From Erythroxylum novogranatense (lineage: Eukaryota; Streptophyta; Magnoliopsida; Malpighiales; Erythroxylaceae), in contig CM057224.1 of assembly GCA_029891385.1 (NCBI GenBank), positions 2,728,001-2,792,000 of the forward strand: DNA of 64,000 bases. The letters run 5' to 3'. Positions 46,601-59,439 of the stretch are shown here, piece by piece (within the stretch, counting starts at the first letter, position 1; each line of letters opens with the position of its first letter). The notes under the pieces were generated by a model, which was given only the letters and a program-made list of their open reading frames with translations, was not told the origin of the DNA and ran no database searches. Made by a program: the position numbers and the translations under genes.

Positions 46601-47200
46601 GGCGAAGGTGTTGAAGACTTTTCGATAGATCATCTGTCGGGAATGTTTGCAGGACACTCATCTTCATGATGATAGTTGCCAACCCATAAGGAAGATGACA
46701 TGGTGAGTGGTGGCGGTTCAAAGAAATTAGATGATATAATAGAAACTCCATCATCGAGGCCGAGTAAGATGGCGTTGAGGATTTTCGGATACCGGTGTAT
46801 TGAAAAAGATTGGAAGTATAGGAGTTACGATCCGGAAGATCTAATTATTGGAGAGACTGTCAAAGAAGGCGAAGCTTGGATTTTATCGATCAAGAGAAAA
46901 GCAGAGGAGTTGAAAATACATGAAGTTGAAAAATAGGCGAACTCGGAAAAGCAGGCGAAGTTGAAAAATGAGCGAAGTCGAAAAGCGAGGCGAAGTATGC
47001 GAAGAAATACAAACATAGGCGAAGTTGACAGCACACGAAGTGAGTGAGCGAGCGAAGTTAACAACAGGCGAAGTTCACAACACCGACTAAGTTTACAACC
47101 GAGACGAAGTTAACAACACGAGCGAAGTTAACAACACAAATGAACTGACAAAGCACGCGGAAGCATATGCAAGAATGAGTTTGAGTTAGCTATGGACCTC
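46601..47200 (+). repeat. repeat nest with GCGAAGTT tandem units and an unassigned short frame
   Basis: An 86-codon frame (46676-46936) with no recognised domain runs into about 250 bp of imperfect units (GCGAAGTTAACAACA, GGCGAAGTTGAAAA) at 46905-47160. These belong to the same vocabulary as the other LTR blocks. Confidence 0.45.
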
Positions 47201-48300
47201 CTTGAATAAGCATTTCTTTCAACATTAAAGAAGAAAGAATGAAGAAGCGATTAGAGACAAAGTTTTAAATACAAGTCGAAAGTTATGAGAATGGGTTTTT
47301 CCTATTACGGCAGTATCATGGCGATTAGGCGTCGATTGCGGCGTACATTATTTCTCTTGTGAGGCTTATCCATTTGTGACGGCAAGTGGTATTGACATTG
47401 GGAAACCTTTTTGAGACATAGTTTAGGCGATGAAGAAGATTGAGATTTTTCTGAAAATATCAAAAATCAATATATATTAAGCAAGCGATATAAGGAGATG
47501 AATTGAAACTAAATGGCACATCTGAAATAATTAAAGATGATGTTATAGATAAAATCAAGATAAAGTAAGAATAAAAAGCACACGAGTGGTGGCCGAGCTC
47601 TGCTTGTAGTTCATCGACATCAATTTTCGGCGATAAACAACGATGAATCGTTGCACGACTGCGGACGAAAGTGTTCACTGGCTTCACGTGGAGAAGAAAG
47701 GTATCGCTTTTCAATTGTCGTAGACTTTCTCGAGGAAGATCCATGTTCTTATAACGGAGAAGAAAAATGTCCATTGTCGATTGAAATAACTAGTTGAAAA
47801 TATTTGGTGATTAAGCTGAAATGTACATGAAAGAAGGAAGGAAAATATAACCTCATTGTAATATTTCATTGCTTCGGCGGTTAAGTTTAATAGTTTCTCG
47901 GCGAGGTCGCGAAAATAGAAGCGTTATAGTTAGGTGTCATCGATCAAATCCATGTCGTATCGACATCGCTTTCGATAAAGTAAGAATAGTAGGGTAGGCA
48001 AAAAAAGTAGTCTGGCGACATGGAAGTAAAAAGTCATGCGAAAATATGGAATAGAACACGAAAGGAATAAGCAACAAATCGAAGATTGCAAATAGAAAGC
48101 GAAACCTTGGCTCTGCATGCGTTTTTCTCTGATAATTACAAGTAAAGAGAACTCAGATCGGCATTTGTGAGGCAGGAAGCATTTGTTGCATGCCATATAC
48201 CAAAATTTTTGTAAAATGTCTGAAGGAAATTTTGGCTCAATCCATGATATCTAAGGAAAGTTGATAACAATGTTCGAGGAGGAAGAAGTTTCAAATTCAA
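47201..48300. other. unassigned part of the repeat nest
   Basis: Only short, low-similarity frames. It lies downstream of the Helitron RPA-like remnant (minus) and may include the Helitron 3' region, but no CTRR end with hairpin was identified. Confidence 0.3.
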
Positions 48301-49600
48301 TATGTCATTGGAATATCGAGATGTGATTACCTTAGGGTAGAATCTAAAGACATGATCTTGGTGATATCTTTGGTGAGATCCGGAAGATATCTGGGGATTA
48401 TATGTAAAGTAAGATTTTCCCTTGTGAGGTTTTGATGTGGTTGTTATTTAGTTGTGCTTACTGTAACATAATATTTATATAGGCGACAAAAGAAAGACAT
48501 TTTAAAATTCCTATATAATTTGTAACAAAATGTTAGAAAGGTTATGCGTAACATAATGGATTACCAATTTTGAGATCGGCAACTTCTTGTATGGGTGGCT
48601 CAGCGAGGATGGTGAGTCGAACCACGTTGACAATGCAACACTAACATTTCAAAATGATTTTTAGATAGAATGAAAAGGACGAGTAAGATGTGTTATTATG
48701 AGCAAGGAACAAATCTGTTAAAGAAATTAACTTTGAGATTAGTGCAAACAATAGCTGGATGAGAGTGAAGTAATTCCATAATCTTGGCCCTCGTTCTCAA
48801 CAAAACAATTCAAGCGATAGTATAGCGCTTGTTCTAAAAAAACAAGAGATAACGAGAAGATGTAAAATTTGTTCATCTCGACACAAAATAGTAACAAAGA
48901 TACAGTGAAATTACTCTTTATTTATGATAACAAATTTTGGACGAGTTGAAGCTTTTAGTCTCGGCGACATCTTTTTCCAACACTTCAACGGCGGCTATAA
49001 TATCTATCATGTGTTAAACATTAATGTAATCACAAAGTGGAAAGTTTTTGTAAGATTGTATGAAAAAATATATTAAGCATCTAACAATGATTTTTGCTTG
49101 TAGTCCACATAATCCATAAGACTTTGGAAAGGCGTGAAGTTGAAAATCGGAGGGATGATTGCATCGTCTTGTGTGCGAGTTCGATGGAAAATGCGACTTG
49201 TGAGAATCCTTTGTATGTTCAAATTTTCAGTTTGATCTTGAAGGGAATTGATTTGACAATTGCATTAGAAATGATATATTCTTGACACGGTACGTAAGAT
49301 GTCTCCAATTCTTTGTATATCATTGTTGAATATGATACCCTCAACTTGCGATCCTGTTAATTATAAAGAAATTATTGATAGGTAAGTTGATAAAATGTGA
49401 AAGGAAAAAAGTGTAATTGATATACGAGAATTGCAGAAGACAAACTTTTGTCTTTTAGTCGATTGAATTAGCAAAACAACGACTGTTGTTTTGTTGGACC
49501 ATCACTTGACAAGACCATGATTGCGCTCGAGGCAAAATATTCTTCATCGATAAGCGATTATCCATCTTTGAAAGAAAATGTTGGATGGTGGCGAAGACAA
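48300..49600 (-). pseudogene. RPA1-like (OB-fold, DUF223) reading frame of the Helitron, fragmented
   Basis: Minus-strand pieces in the right order match the replication protein A large-subunit-like ORF often carried by plant Helitrons: SWSCQVMV near 49520 (first OB fold, usually WTCKVxVVEK), then EGIIFNNDIQ near 49345 and QEYIISNAIVKSIPFKIK near 49230-49290, then DIIAAVEVLEKDVAETKSF near 48960-49010, and a DNA-binding-like segment near 48560-48650. The pieces are separated by sequence resembling introns with AT-rich stretches. It would bind single-stranded DNA during transposition or be a captured host gene. Confidence 0.7.
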
Positions 49601-52600
49601 ATAATTATGCCTATAAAATCAAATCATGTGAGACAACAAACAAATAATATACCTTGTCTTGTGAGGAAATTTGATGTTTTATTATTTGACTAATTCAAAA
49701 TTTCACGGAAAACAATATTCCTTGTCTTTTTGAAGCCTAAAGATTGAAAAGTTCGGAATAATAAGAACTTTAGCGATTGAGGAGTTGGCGCCCTTGTGAG
49801 CTACATATAATTGTCCGTGTGAGAATACGAGTTGCGGAGATAAATTCCAACATGATCAAGTGTTTGACCTTGGGATTTGTTTATAGTCATTGCAAAACAC
49901 AGACGAATTGGAAATTGTGTTACGATAAAAGAATTCCATTTTTCGTTCTCAGGAGATTGCGAGGAATCTTAGGTATAAAAATGATTTTTCCTTTGTGAGG
50001 TCAAAAACAATTTCATTTGAAATTGTATGATCTTTTAGTATCACGCATATCAACCTTGTTCCATTGCATAATCCTTAGTTGGATTTAAATTTCTCGAAGC
50101 ATAATTGGAGCCTTCTTTCGGCAAAAGTTTATGAGGAGGTAGTCCTTTAGGGTTCAAAATTGAGAAAATCTTGATAATCGACGATGTACTGCGATCAGCC
50201 GTCTTGTCAAAACTCACATATGAATGCAAATCTCTGTTAATTTTGAATCATGATGTCATTAATTTCATCAACCAATTATTAGTTGGACATAGCTTGCATC
50301 ATTTATCATCGTCTGAATTCGGATGAATATAAGCTTAGGTCGGGAAAACATTTTCCGGTAACCTAGTAAGCACTGTTGTATATTAGGAAAGTATAATCGT
50401 AATGCAAAAAAAGATTAGTATGTAATTTAATGAAAAAAGAAGCAACCTATGAGCAGATTCATCCTTGTTGCCGTAAGAATAATGAGTTCATCTGGTAAAC
50501 ATATTTGATCTTGTTCATCCATTGGTTGAGCCTTCTCGACCCATGATAAGAAATCACAAAATGTGGATTTGAGATAGCTCTCATATTTGTCGTTAAGCGA
50601 GTTTAGAGATATCTTTGCCGAGATGTGAATTTAGAAGACTTGAATCAATGAGTTGTTGTTTAGTTGCTTGGTGAATAGCGGCAATGTTTGGCGAAAGTCA
50701 CCACCAAATACAACAATTTTACCTCAAAAGGCTGATCGAGTTCATTATATCTTGTAGTAAACCATTAAATGCTTGATGGCTTCTCGTTTTGCCATGGAAG
50801 CCTCGTCCCATAAAATAAAATTTGGATTCAAATATCAATTTTGCAACTTTGCTTTGTTTGCTCAATGACAAACTTTTGCTTTGATAAATCAAGGGTTTTA
50901 AATCTTGAGTGAGTGTCCTCGCTCGGAAGAATTGTGTGACAACGCTGATGTGCCATACTTGCTATTGCAATGTGTCTGTGATCGTAAATTTGCAGAAGAG
51001 CTCGATATAAGAAAGTTTTACTGTTCCCGGGACCATCGATAAAATAACTTGCACTTTCGTTGAAGTGAGGCGATTTCATTATTAAATCAAATCGTGCTTT
51101 TCTTTGGTTTGTTTAGTTTTGATTGTAATAAAGTCCATTCATCAATCTCTATATTCATCTCACTTTCTACCTCCTTATTTTGCCTTGATAATCGATGAAA
51201 TTCATGTTCGATGAAATGATAATCATTAAGCTTTCCCATTTTTCGAGATTTATTGATATCTTGAAGAGCCATTTTGTAATATCATCATATGTATCGTATT
51301 AGAGGATGAATAAGCATATAGGTAGTCGGGAGGCGGTGGTCTCGAAAGTTTCCCGAGTTCCCTAGGAGTTTTGGGTGAACAATAGAACAAAGTGTAGCAA
51401 ATAACAATCGAGGATGTTGGCATTTGAAATATGGCTGACCGTCAAGTGTTTGTTGTATGTAAGAGTCGGATGCTAGCAATCCTAATTGCGATGCGGCATC
51501 CACAAGCGATTCACCTTTTCACCATCAACGAGTTAACAAGTTGTCAAAAGGCGTTGGTCTCTAACATTTGCGAGCAATAATCTCAAGTAATACCTTTCTC
51601 CTTCTTGAGGTCAGCGGTGACTAATCGTCCTATCACTTTTCTCGCTTTCTTTCCGGCCACGTCCTTGTTTTTGATTCCAAACAAAATGTTGAGGAAATCG
51701 CATCTGAACATTTCATTTACTGCAGCCTTTTGATTTGTTGAATTGGTCGAAAAAATTCCGTAAGCATTGTTTTGGAGAAGTCAAAATTCCTCGATAAATA
51801 AGACAAATTAGCATCTTTAGCGAAGGAAGCAGTTGTTGATCTGGAAGGTGAACTTGGAGTATATAGATGGATGGATTAATCTGCGGCGGAATTCATATAT
51901 CGCCATAAAGCTTGAAGGTGAAATCCAGCGACCTTCTTGGAAATTTGTGATTTCGTCGATATCGGACTGGTTTCTTGGTCGTTGGCGCTAAAGTTGACAA
52001 GGTCGTGGCACATAAATACATATTTGTATAAATATTTAACAAGCTTCCACAGTGGAACATATTTCAACATTAATGTGGCGGTCAAGCAACATCGGAAGAG
52101 TGCAGGTTATGAGGAACCACCCATCTATTATCAACCTCGTATGCGGATATTTTAACTTTTCTTCCATTATCTCTACGTCTATAGCACGGATATTGTCTTC
52201 GCCATGGACGGTGAAAGGTAAAATCCTTGGGGTAATGACTTTTGCATACACCATTTCTCATGCGAGAACCTTCTTGTTCATAAAACCCTGAGGATAGTGG
52301 ATCATGTGTAATGACAAAGAATATAATCTGGAATTATCATCGGGATTAGGTATTTGGTGATATGATTTGATCATAGGAATCGGATTCAACGACTTAAATT
52401 GTGGTTGAAGTATTAGAAGCAAGTGAGCATGAGGGAATCACGCTTTTGAAATTCAATTACGTAAACAAATCGTGACATCTCAAATATTCCTTTTTGATCA
52501 AGTGATTTTGAATTTCAAATTTATACTGAACACTCTGCCTGATAAATCTGGTCTCTCTTGTGCTTTTTCATGGAATTTAAGATTCTCTTGTATTTCCTTC

Positions 52601-54130
52601 CACATAGGGTTACAAGTCATAGTGAGAAAAAAATCTGGTTTGCCATATTTTTGCACGAGCCATTGCATCTAGATAAGCGTAGTTTCATGTCCCTTGGGCC
52701 GATAAATGAATTGGGAGGACAACTCATGACCAATTGTAAACTTCGGTTTGACCAATATGCTTATTATCTAAAACACCACTGCAAAATTTGATCGTATTTA
52801 GTTCTGTTTTTCCTATGGAATTCAAAGTGATGTTTCAATCTTTATATAAGAACCAACAACGAATTGTTGTAGTAGTCTTAAAATGTGGATAAGCATGGAT
52901 TCATCATAACTTCTCATTTGAAGTCGATGGCGATAATACTCTCTGAGATACTACGCCATGTTTGCGATCCGGTCCTTGAGTAATTAGTAATAGTAAGAAA
53001 AAATGATAAATTAGTTTTGCCCAATTAGACAATATGTGGAACCAAGGTAATAAGCGGACAACTAACCTATGTTTTCGAGAGCAAATAATTCAGGTGCTTG
53101 AGTAAAAGTGTTTAAAGAGACACCCATTTGTTTGATCGAACCATTGGTCTTTGTTTGTTTGAAATTTAACGCTTAATGCGAGGATGCCATCTGATTCACC
53201 CGTGGAAGCGAAGTGGGTATTGAGCGGTGCAGTAGCATGCATAATAAGATTGAATTCTATAGCTCAGACACTGGTATTTGTGAACTTGGATATGAGGAGA
53301 TTTATCATCTTTGTTCATCATTAGTTTGATCCATATAGCATTTACTTGGGATGCGGTTGGAAGATTATGCATGTTGATCAAGACGGTTTATCACTGGCTA
53401 TAGAGCCTTTGTTGTAGTTCTTCATGGTATCGAAGAAATAAAGTTGGATTCGAGATACTTTATTGCTTATCGACACTAAGCTGTCGAGAATGGTAAACTT
53501 GTCCTTGAACACGGAATGTATAAACTCCATTGTGTTTTTGTCGACTCACGATCATATCGGCTCATAGGAAGTAAAGCTACATTGTTATTATATGCGAACA
53601 TTCTTTACGAAATGTTGGATTCTTCGTCGCTATTTAGAAACAAAGACTTTAAAGCATAAGGCATCGAGGGCAACAATAGAAATTTGTCTGACGAACAACA
53701 AAATGATGGAGTTGAGGTAAAATCGTTTTGCGTTACAATATTGACAATCTTCAACAAAAAGGGGCATTGACTCAGCAAGTGGTCTGTAACAATGTTAATG
53801 TTGTAGGAGATGTGCGATGATTTATCCTTGAAGCGTATAAAAAGGACATTATAATGATGTGGAGTAATTAGGTTGGAAATAGTTTGATATATTGTAAAGC
53901 AGTTACCTTCATTTATGTAAGAGGTTCATAACTTGGAAGTTGGTGGTGGAAGGTTCGATATTAATGAAAGATTCATACATTGAGGTAATTCTTTCTTTGA
54001 AGTGTAGATGAAGTGGAAGATGTGTTTTGGCAGCTCGATTTTCTCTCGTCGTCATGACAATTCTTGTTTATTTTCATTTGGCATTTGAGCATAATTTTGG
54101 CGTCTTTTAGCATTTCTATCCATATGTAAA
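49600..54130 (-). pseudogene. Helitron Rep/helicase, frame-broken
   Basis: Minus strand, N to C: KRRQNYAQMPNENKQ (about 54060-54110); a Helitron-like N region with NLPTASQV (53196-53381); KPDFFLTMTCNPMWKEI (about 52590-52680); an HUH-type segment PHAHLLLILQP readable after a one-base shift (52403-52434); HINVEICST and KYLYKYV (52010-52090); helicase Walker A DGPGNSKTFLYR (about 51010-51045, degenerate from GPGGTGKT); Walker B WDEASMAKREAIK (about 50780-50815); FGGDFRQTLPLFT (about 50670-50715); GLPPHKLLPK and NLNPTKD (about 50080-50150); and [10 protein letters not shown] (49861-49890). A working protein would nick and unwind DNA for rolling-circle transposition. Frames break every 100-250 bp. 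Confidence 0.9.
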
Positions 54131-54860
54131 TACGAGGAATCGACATAATATAAGCGTCCTTGATCTATCCATTCATGATCTTGATGTATCACAGTGAACA
54201 TTAATAAATAAACATTATGTTTATGACCTAATAAACAATATATCGAGCAAACATGAATACAAACCATTTAAACAACTAAAAGCGAATTTATATAAAAAAA
54301 TTATTTAATTTAACTACAAAAATAGAGTATACATGCAGCCCTAGCGTAGAAAGGAGAATATGCTCTATTGAGGTTAATAAATAACAACAATGAATTTTGA
54401 CTCAAAATTTATTTTACCTAAACATATATATCTTAGTACTCAAGAATCGTGAGAGAATAAGCAGGCTGAAAAAATGGAGTATAAATCGGTTAGAATCTAG
54501 AGCGGTGAATTTGATAACTAAAAGAAGAGGTAGTTGAGAGAAGTAAAGTTTGGGTGGAGAAAATGTTTGATGGTTGGGATAGATTTGGTTTAAGGATTAA
54601 GAGGAGAAGCGGTGAAGTTAGAATATAAAGGTGTCGGTGGTCTGGACGACAGATCAAATATCGTTCTAAGTTATTTTGATGCCAAAGAAATTGCTCTTGA
54701 ATGATTGATTGACAAAGGGATGCAAAAGGCAAGCTTGGAAGAAAAGAAATGATTGTAGAAGACACATCGGGAAGAAGCGTAAAGGCAAACAACGATAGTA
54801 ATTTCAGAAGAAGAAAATAATTGTAGAAGGTCAACTGTGTCCCGTAGCACGTGTATAATA
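54131..54860. other. Helitron upstream flank and repeat sequence
   Basis: Likely the 5' non-coding part of the Helitron (minus) running into LTR-like sequence. GAATGATTGATTGACAAAGGGATGCAAAA (about 54700-54725) recurs near 55672-55700. No terminal TC dinucleotide end could be assigned. Confidence 0.35.
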
Positions 54861-57060
54861 ATTTTATCACTATGAATTGAAGCGTCGATCTCTCTTGTGG
54901 TGCTCTTCTTCTCTACATTACATTCATGTTTGCTTACTTCTACAATATGTTTTGGCGAGAATCGACATTATTATACTAGTTAGAAGATTATTCCATACAA
55001 GAAAAGCCGTCTTCTTGGTTGAACATTTTGGGCGTTCTGTGTCTTTCCTTGCCACAAGTAAAAAATTATAACGATCGACTATGAATTAAACGTTAATCTA
55101 CGTTACGGCGTTTACTTACGCAATCTGCTGCTGGCGGTGTTTGACATTATCGTATTAATTGAAGCGTCAATCCGGTGACCTGAAACCTGCGGTTTAAAGG
55201 AAGAGATTGTTAAGTCAAAACAACTTGACATCAATGATTTCGATGAAGTACAAATAATGATGAAAAGGAGCGATGAAAACAAGGCGGAAGTTCAAAGCAA
55301 ACACAAGTTGAAGCGGATGGAAGCAAAACCGAACGGAGCAAAAGCGAGGAAAGTTGTGCGAAAGTAGGCCGGAGTAAGCGAGGCGGTCAGCGGGCGAAAG
55401 CAAACCACGTGTGAATTCTGAATTAGTTTTGACCTATGAATTGAAGCGTCAATCTGTTATGGTCCTCTTCTTGTCTTTGTAGTCCTCATTTTGCTTATTT
55501 ACGGAATAGGTTATTGGCATTTGGTGGAATCGAGATTATCATAGCGGTTAGAAGATTATTGGATCTGAAGACAAAGAGATGTGAAAATGATTCATACATT
55601 TTGGGAATGCAGGTAATGCGTCGATAGATAAAATTTCGTTCTAAGTTATTTTGATGCCAAAGAAATGGCCCTTGAATGATTGATTGATAAAGGGATGCAA
55701 AAAGCGAGCTTGAAGAAGAAGCAAATGATCGTGAAGGTGAACACCTTACGAAGAAAAGTAAAGGAAAACAATGATAGTAATTTGGAAGAAGAAAATAATT
55801 GTAGAAGGTCAACTGTCCGAGTAGGGCGTGTATAATAATTTTATCGACTATGAATTGAAGCGTCGATCTACTACTCTGGTGCTCTTCTTCTACAATTACA
55901 TTCATGTTTGCTTACTTCTTAATCGTTTTGGCGAGAATCGACATTATTATACCGGTTAGAACATTATTCCATACAAAGCGGGTCTTCTTAATCTACCTTA
56001 CGGTGTTTACTTACACTGTCGCTATTGGAAGTGTTTGACATTACCTATTAATTCAACGTCAATCTACGACGGAAGAAATCTCTGCGATTAAAAGGAGCGA
56101 TTGTTAAGTCAAAGCGACTTAACATAAATGATTTCGATGAAGTACAAATAATTATGAAAAGGAGGCGATGAAAACAAGGCGGAAGTTGAAAAGCAAACAC
56201 AAGTTCAAGCGGATGGAAAAAAGCGGGCGAAAGTTGTGCAAAAGTAGGCGGCGGTAAAGCAGGGCGATGCAAAGCAGAATGAAACCAAAACGCGTGTGAA
56301 TTACGAATCGGTTTGAGTTAGTTACATAACTTTCGATTGAATAACATGTTACATCGAGAATCAAGCAATCTCTGTTATGGTCGTCTTCCTCTTGAAAAGC
56401 AGAAAATAATTGTAGAAGGTCACTTTATCGGGAGTAGCGGTGAAAATCTTTCACTATGAATTGAATCGTCAATCTACTGTTATGGTCCTCTTCTCTTTGC
56501 GATCTGATTTTGCTTACTTACGGAATCGTGATTGGTATTTGGCGAGAATTGACATTATCATACCGGTTAGAAGATTATTGCATAGAAGAAATACGGATGT
56601 CAAGCTGTTGTGTCAACAATTAAGCAATCTACATTACAGTGAGTCTTCCTCTTGCGAAAAACATAAAATAATTGTAGAAGGTAAACACATCGAAGTAGCG
56701 GTAAGAAATCTATCACCTATGAATTGAAGCGTCAATCGTATTACGGTCCTCTTCTCTTTGCGGTCCTCATTTTGCATACTTGTGGAATCGTTATTGGTAT
56801 TTGGCGAGGAATCGACATTATCATACCGGTTATAAGATTATTGCATAGAAGAAAAGCAGTTAGAGAGTCATTCATACATTTTGGGGGTTCTGGTATTTCC
56901 TTGCCACAAATAAATCAATATAGCGGTGTCGAAGTCTTATCACGTATGAATTGAAGCGTGAATCGTGTTACGGTTTACTTCATGACATATTATTGGCGAT
57001 GTTTGACATTATTATAAGCGGCTAGAAGATTGTACCTATTAATTGAAAACTCAATCTGCG
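54861..57060 (+). repeat. array of AATTGAAGCGTCAATC modules
   Basis: The anchor (G)AATTGAAGCGTCAATC or a close variant lies at about 54877, 55160, 55440, 55855, 56050, 56458, 56719, 56947 and 57040. It is usually followed by GGTCCTCTTCTCTTTGC, TTTTGCTTACTT, TTGGTATTTGGCGAGAAT and CGACATTATCATACCGGTTAGAAG. The LTR start AAGTCAAA.CGACTTGACAT is repeated at about 55213, 56115 and 57105. Module length varies from about 110 to 450 bp. No coding content is supported. Confidence 0.75.
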
Positions 57061-57590
57061 AGAGAAAAAATCTATCTGAGCGGAACCTATTGAATGCATG
57101 TTAAGTAAAAAGCGACTTGACATATATGATTTGAATGAAAAACAAGCGAACAAAAAAGGCGGAGAATGCGAAAGTATAAATAATATGTTGACTTGACTCT
57201 TATTTATAACCTTAGTGTTCAGCTTATCCACCATCTGTAGTAGCATTATAGAAATTTAGACATAAAAGGCATATGTTTAGCCATGCGTTGACGTCTGAAA
57301 TAAAGAAGGCGAAAAGAATAAAGAATTGAAGAAAAGTGTCGGGCCCAAATATTTTTTAAAATTAAGCATGATTAGATTGATTAAGTAAGTTAAGTTAGCA
57401 TTATTTTGGAATTCATGTGGGTAGATGGATGATGTAAGTTTAAGTGAGATTATAGCATGTTGAGAGTGGAGTGGATGACTTGAGAGGTTTAGAAGATAAA
57501 GAAATATGTTAGGAATCAATGCTTGAGAATCGGGTCATTTAGACTCTATAGCTCAGTTATCCTGAAAACAACGATCATATCTGCAATTTG
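57061..57590. other. repeat-nest sequence without a recognised gene
   Basis: Contains the last LTR-like start near 57105 and then AT-rich sequence. Nothing else identified. Confidence 0.35.
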
Positions 57591-57591
57591 T

Positions 57592-57945
57592 TTTCTTTCG
57601 GCTGATTTTATTTCGGTGATTTTAACTTCAGTGGTTTTCGCTTGGTGATTTTCCTTGGTGATTTTTGCTTGGTGATTTTGCTTCAGTGATTTAACTTCAC
57701 TGTTTTTGTTTGGTGATTTTCCTTGGTGATTTTGCTTCAGTGGTTTCGCTTGACTGATTTTTGTTTCGGTGATTTTGGTTCGACTGATTTTTATTTCAAC
57801 TGATTTTGGTTCGGTGATTTTGGTTCAACTGATTTTGTTTCGGTGATTTTCCTTCACTGAATTTTTTGGTGATTTTAAATTTCAGTGATTTTCTTTCGGT
57901 GATTTTCGTTTGGTGATTTTCCTTGGTGATTTTACATCGATATAA
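57592..57945. repeat. short tandem array of GATTTT(N)TTCGGT units
   Basis: About twenty imperfect units of 14-18 bp, such as TTCGGTGATTTTGG, TTCACTGATTTT and CTTGGTGATTTTCC, alternate over 350 bp. Variants differ mainly at CAGT/CGGT/CACT positions. Confidence 0.85.
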
Positions 57946-58049
57946 GTGGAGCGTTAGTCAAGTGTTTTGGGCATAGTTAGAGGCGAATCTCATTTTCAGT
58001 CTTCATGAGGTTGTATATCTAGATGTACAAATGCATGAGTTAATGAAAG

Positions 58050-59235
58050 CAATTACATCGTCTGTTTTTGTTCGTGACGTCTGCTTTTAAATGCATCTTT
58101 ATGTCTTCGTCTCACTTTTGTATACTCAAATACATATTGTTAACCGTCTACTTTTTGAACTCCGTTTATATTTTAAACCGTCAACTTTTTAAACTCCGTC
58201 TATATTTAAGACTTGTCTACTTTTCAATCCATCGATTTTGAACTTAGTCTACTTTCTCGACTCCATCCCGATACACGTAGTAGATTATGGGGTCCAAACA
58301 TGTCTTTAAAGTACTTACGAGAGGACAAGGTAAAATTAGTTACTTACTTTCTATATGAGATTTTTCAACTTGTGTATCGATATTATCTTGAGAAAATATA
58401 AATTGCAAAGCTTTGAACTTATAGTGCATTATTGTTACGTATAAATGCGCTTTTAAATACATCTTTATGTCTTAAATCGACTTTTGTATTCTCCGTGTGT
58501 ATTGTTAACTTGGTATACTTTTCAACCCCTATATTTTTAACCGTCAACTTTTCAAATCCATCGATTTTAAGTTAGTCTACTTTTTCAAGTCCGTCTATAT
58601 TTAGAACTTATGACTTTTTCAATGCGACGATTTTTAACCGTAGTTTTCCCTTCTTAAATGCATTAGAGGTGAGAAAAGCGAGGCGATTGAAAGCAAAGCA
58701 AAGCAAATCACCTCAATTAAGAAGCGGAGCGATAGAAGAAGCAAATCACCTCTCGATTAAGGCGAGACCATAGAAGTGAAGCGATGAAAGTAAAATCTTG
58801 AAAAGTTAAAACCCGATACGCTTTTGATTAAATCTACTTTTTATTGCCGTCATTTTCTTCGTATAATAAATCGCTTTTAAATCATCTTTATGTCTTCGCC
58901 TCCTTTTGTATTCTCAAATGCGGATTGTTAACCGTCTACTTTTTCAACTCGGTTATATTTTAAACTTTGTCTACTTTTCAACTCGGTTATATTAAAAACT
59001 TAATCTACTTTTCAACTCGGTTATATTTTACACTTAAATGCATTAGAGGTGAAAGCGGGCGATGGAAAGCAAAACAAATAACCTCCAATTGAGCGAGGCG
59101 ATACTGGTGAAGCGATCAAAGTGAGATATTGAAAAGTGAAAAGCACTGAAGTAAGACATAAAAGCGAGAAAAGTTGCGACAGCGAAACTAAGACATAAAA
59201 CTTAATGGGATAGATTGCATGCTCGTCCATCCCAT
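58050..59235 (-). repeat. LTR-like block, inverted relative to 33.65-34.7 kb, partly doubled
   Basis: CCGTCTACTTTTTGAACTCC, CTATATTTTAAACCGTC and CGTCTGCTTTTAAATGCATC are the reverse complement of the 33.9-34.1 kb units, and CAAATCACCTC.AATTAAG matches GTGATTTGCTT there. The block occurs about three times (58060-58290, 58440-58650, 58850-59060). Confidence 0.7.
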
Positions 59236-59245
59236 TCGCTCTTAA
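59203..59245. repeat. hairpin repeat, copy 1
   Basis: AATGGGATAGA...TCCATCCCATT can form an 11-bp stem with one mismatch and an 11-base loop, followed by CGCTCTTAATATATAT. Near-identical to copy 2 at about 60738. Confidence 0.65.
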
Positions 59246-59439
59246 TATATATCGTAATAAAACTTTTTAAAGCTGCGACCCGTAGTTATATGGACAAAAG
59301 GCGGCGATGAATACGCTCATATCAAGTCACCTCTGACTTCTTTGTTGAGCGCATCCATTTTGATTAAGCGAGATGATTCTGGTGATAATCGTAAAACACA
59401 TTTTCGCGGAGGAGGTTCGTTTACGACATGAGAAAATGT

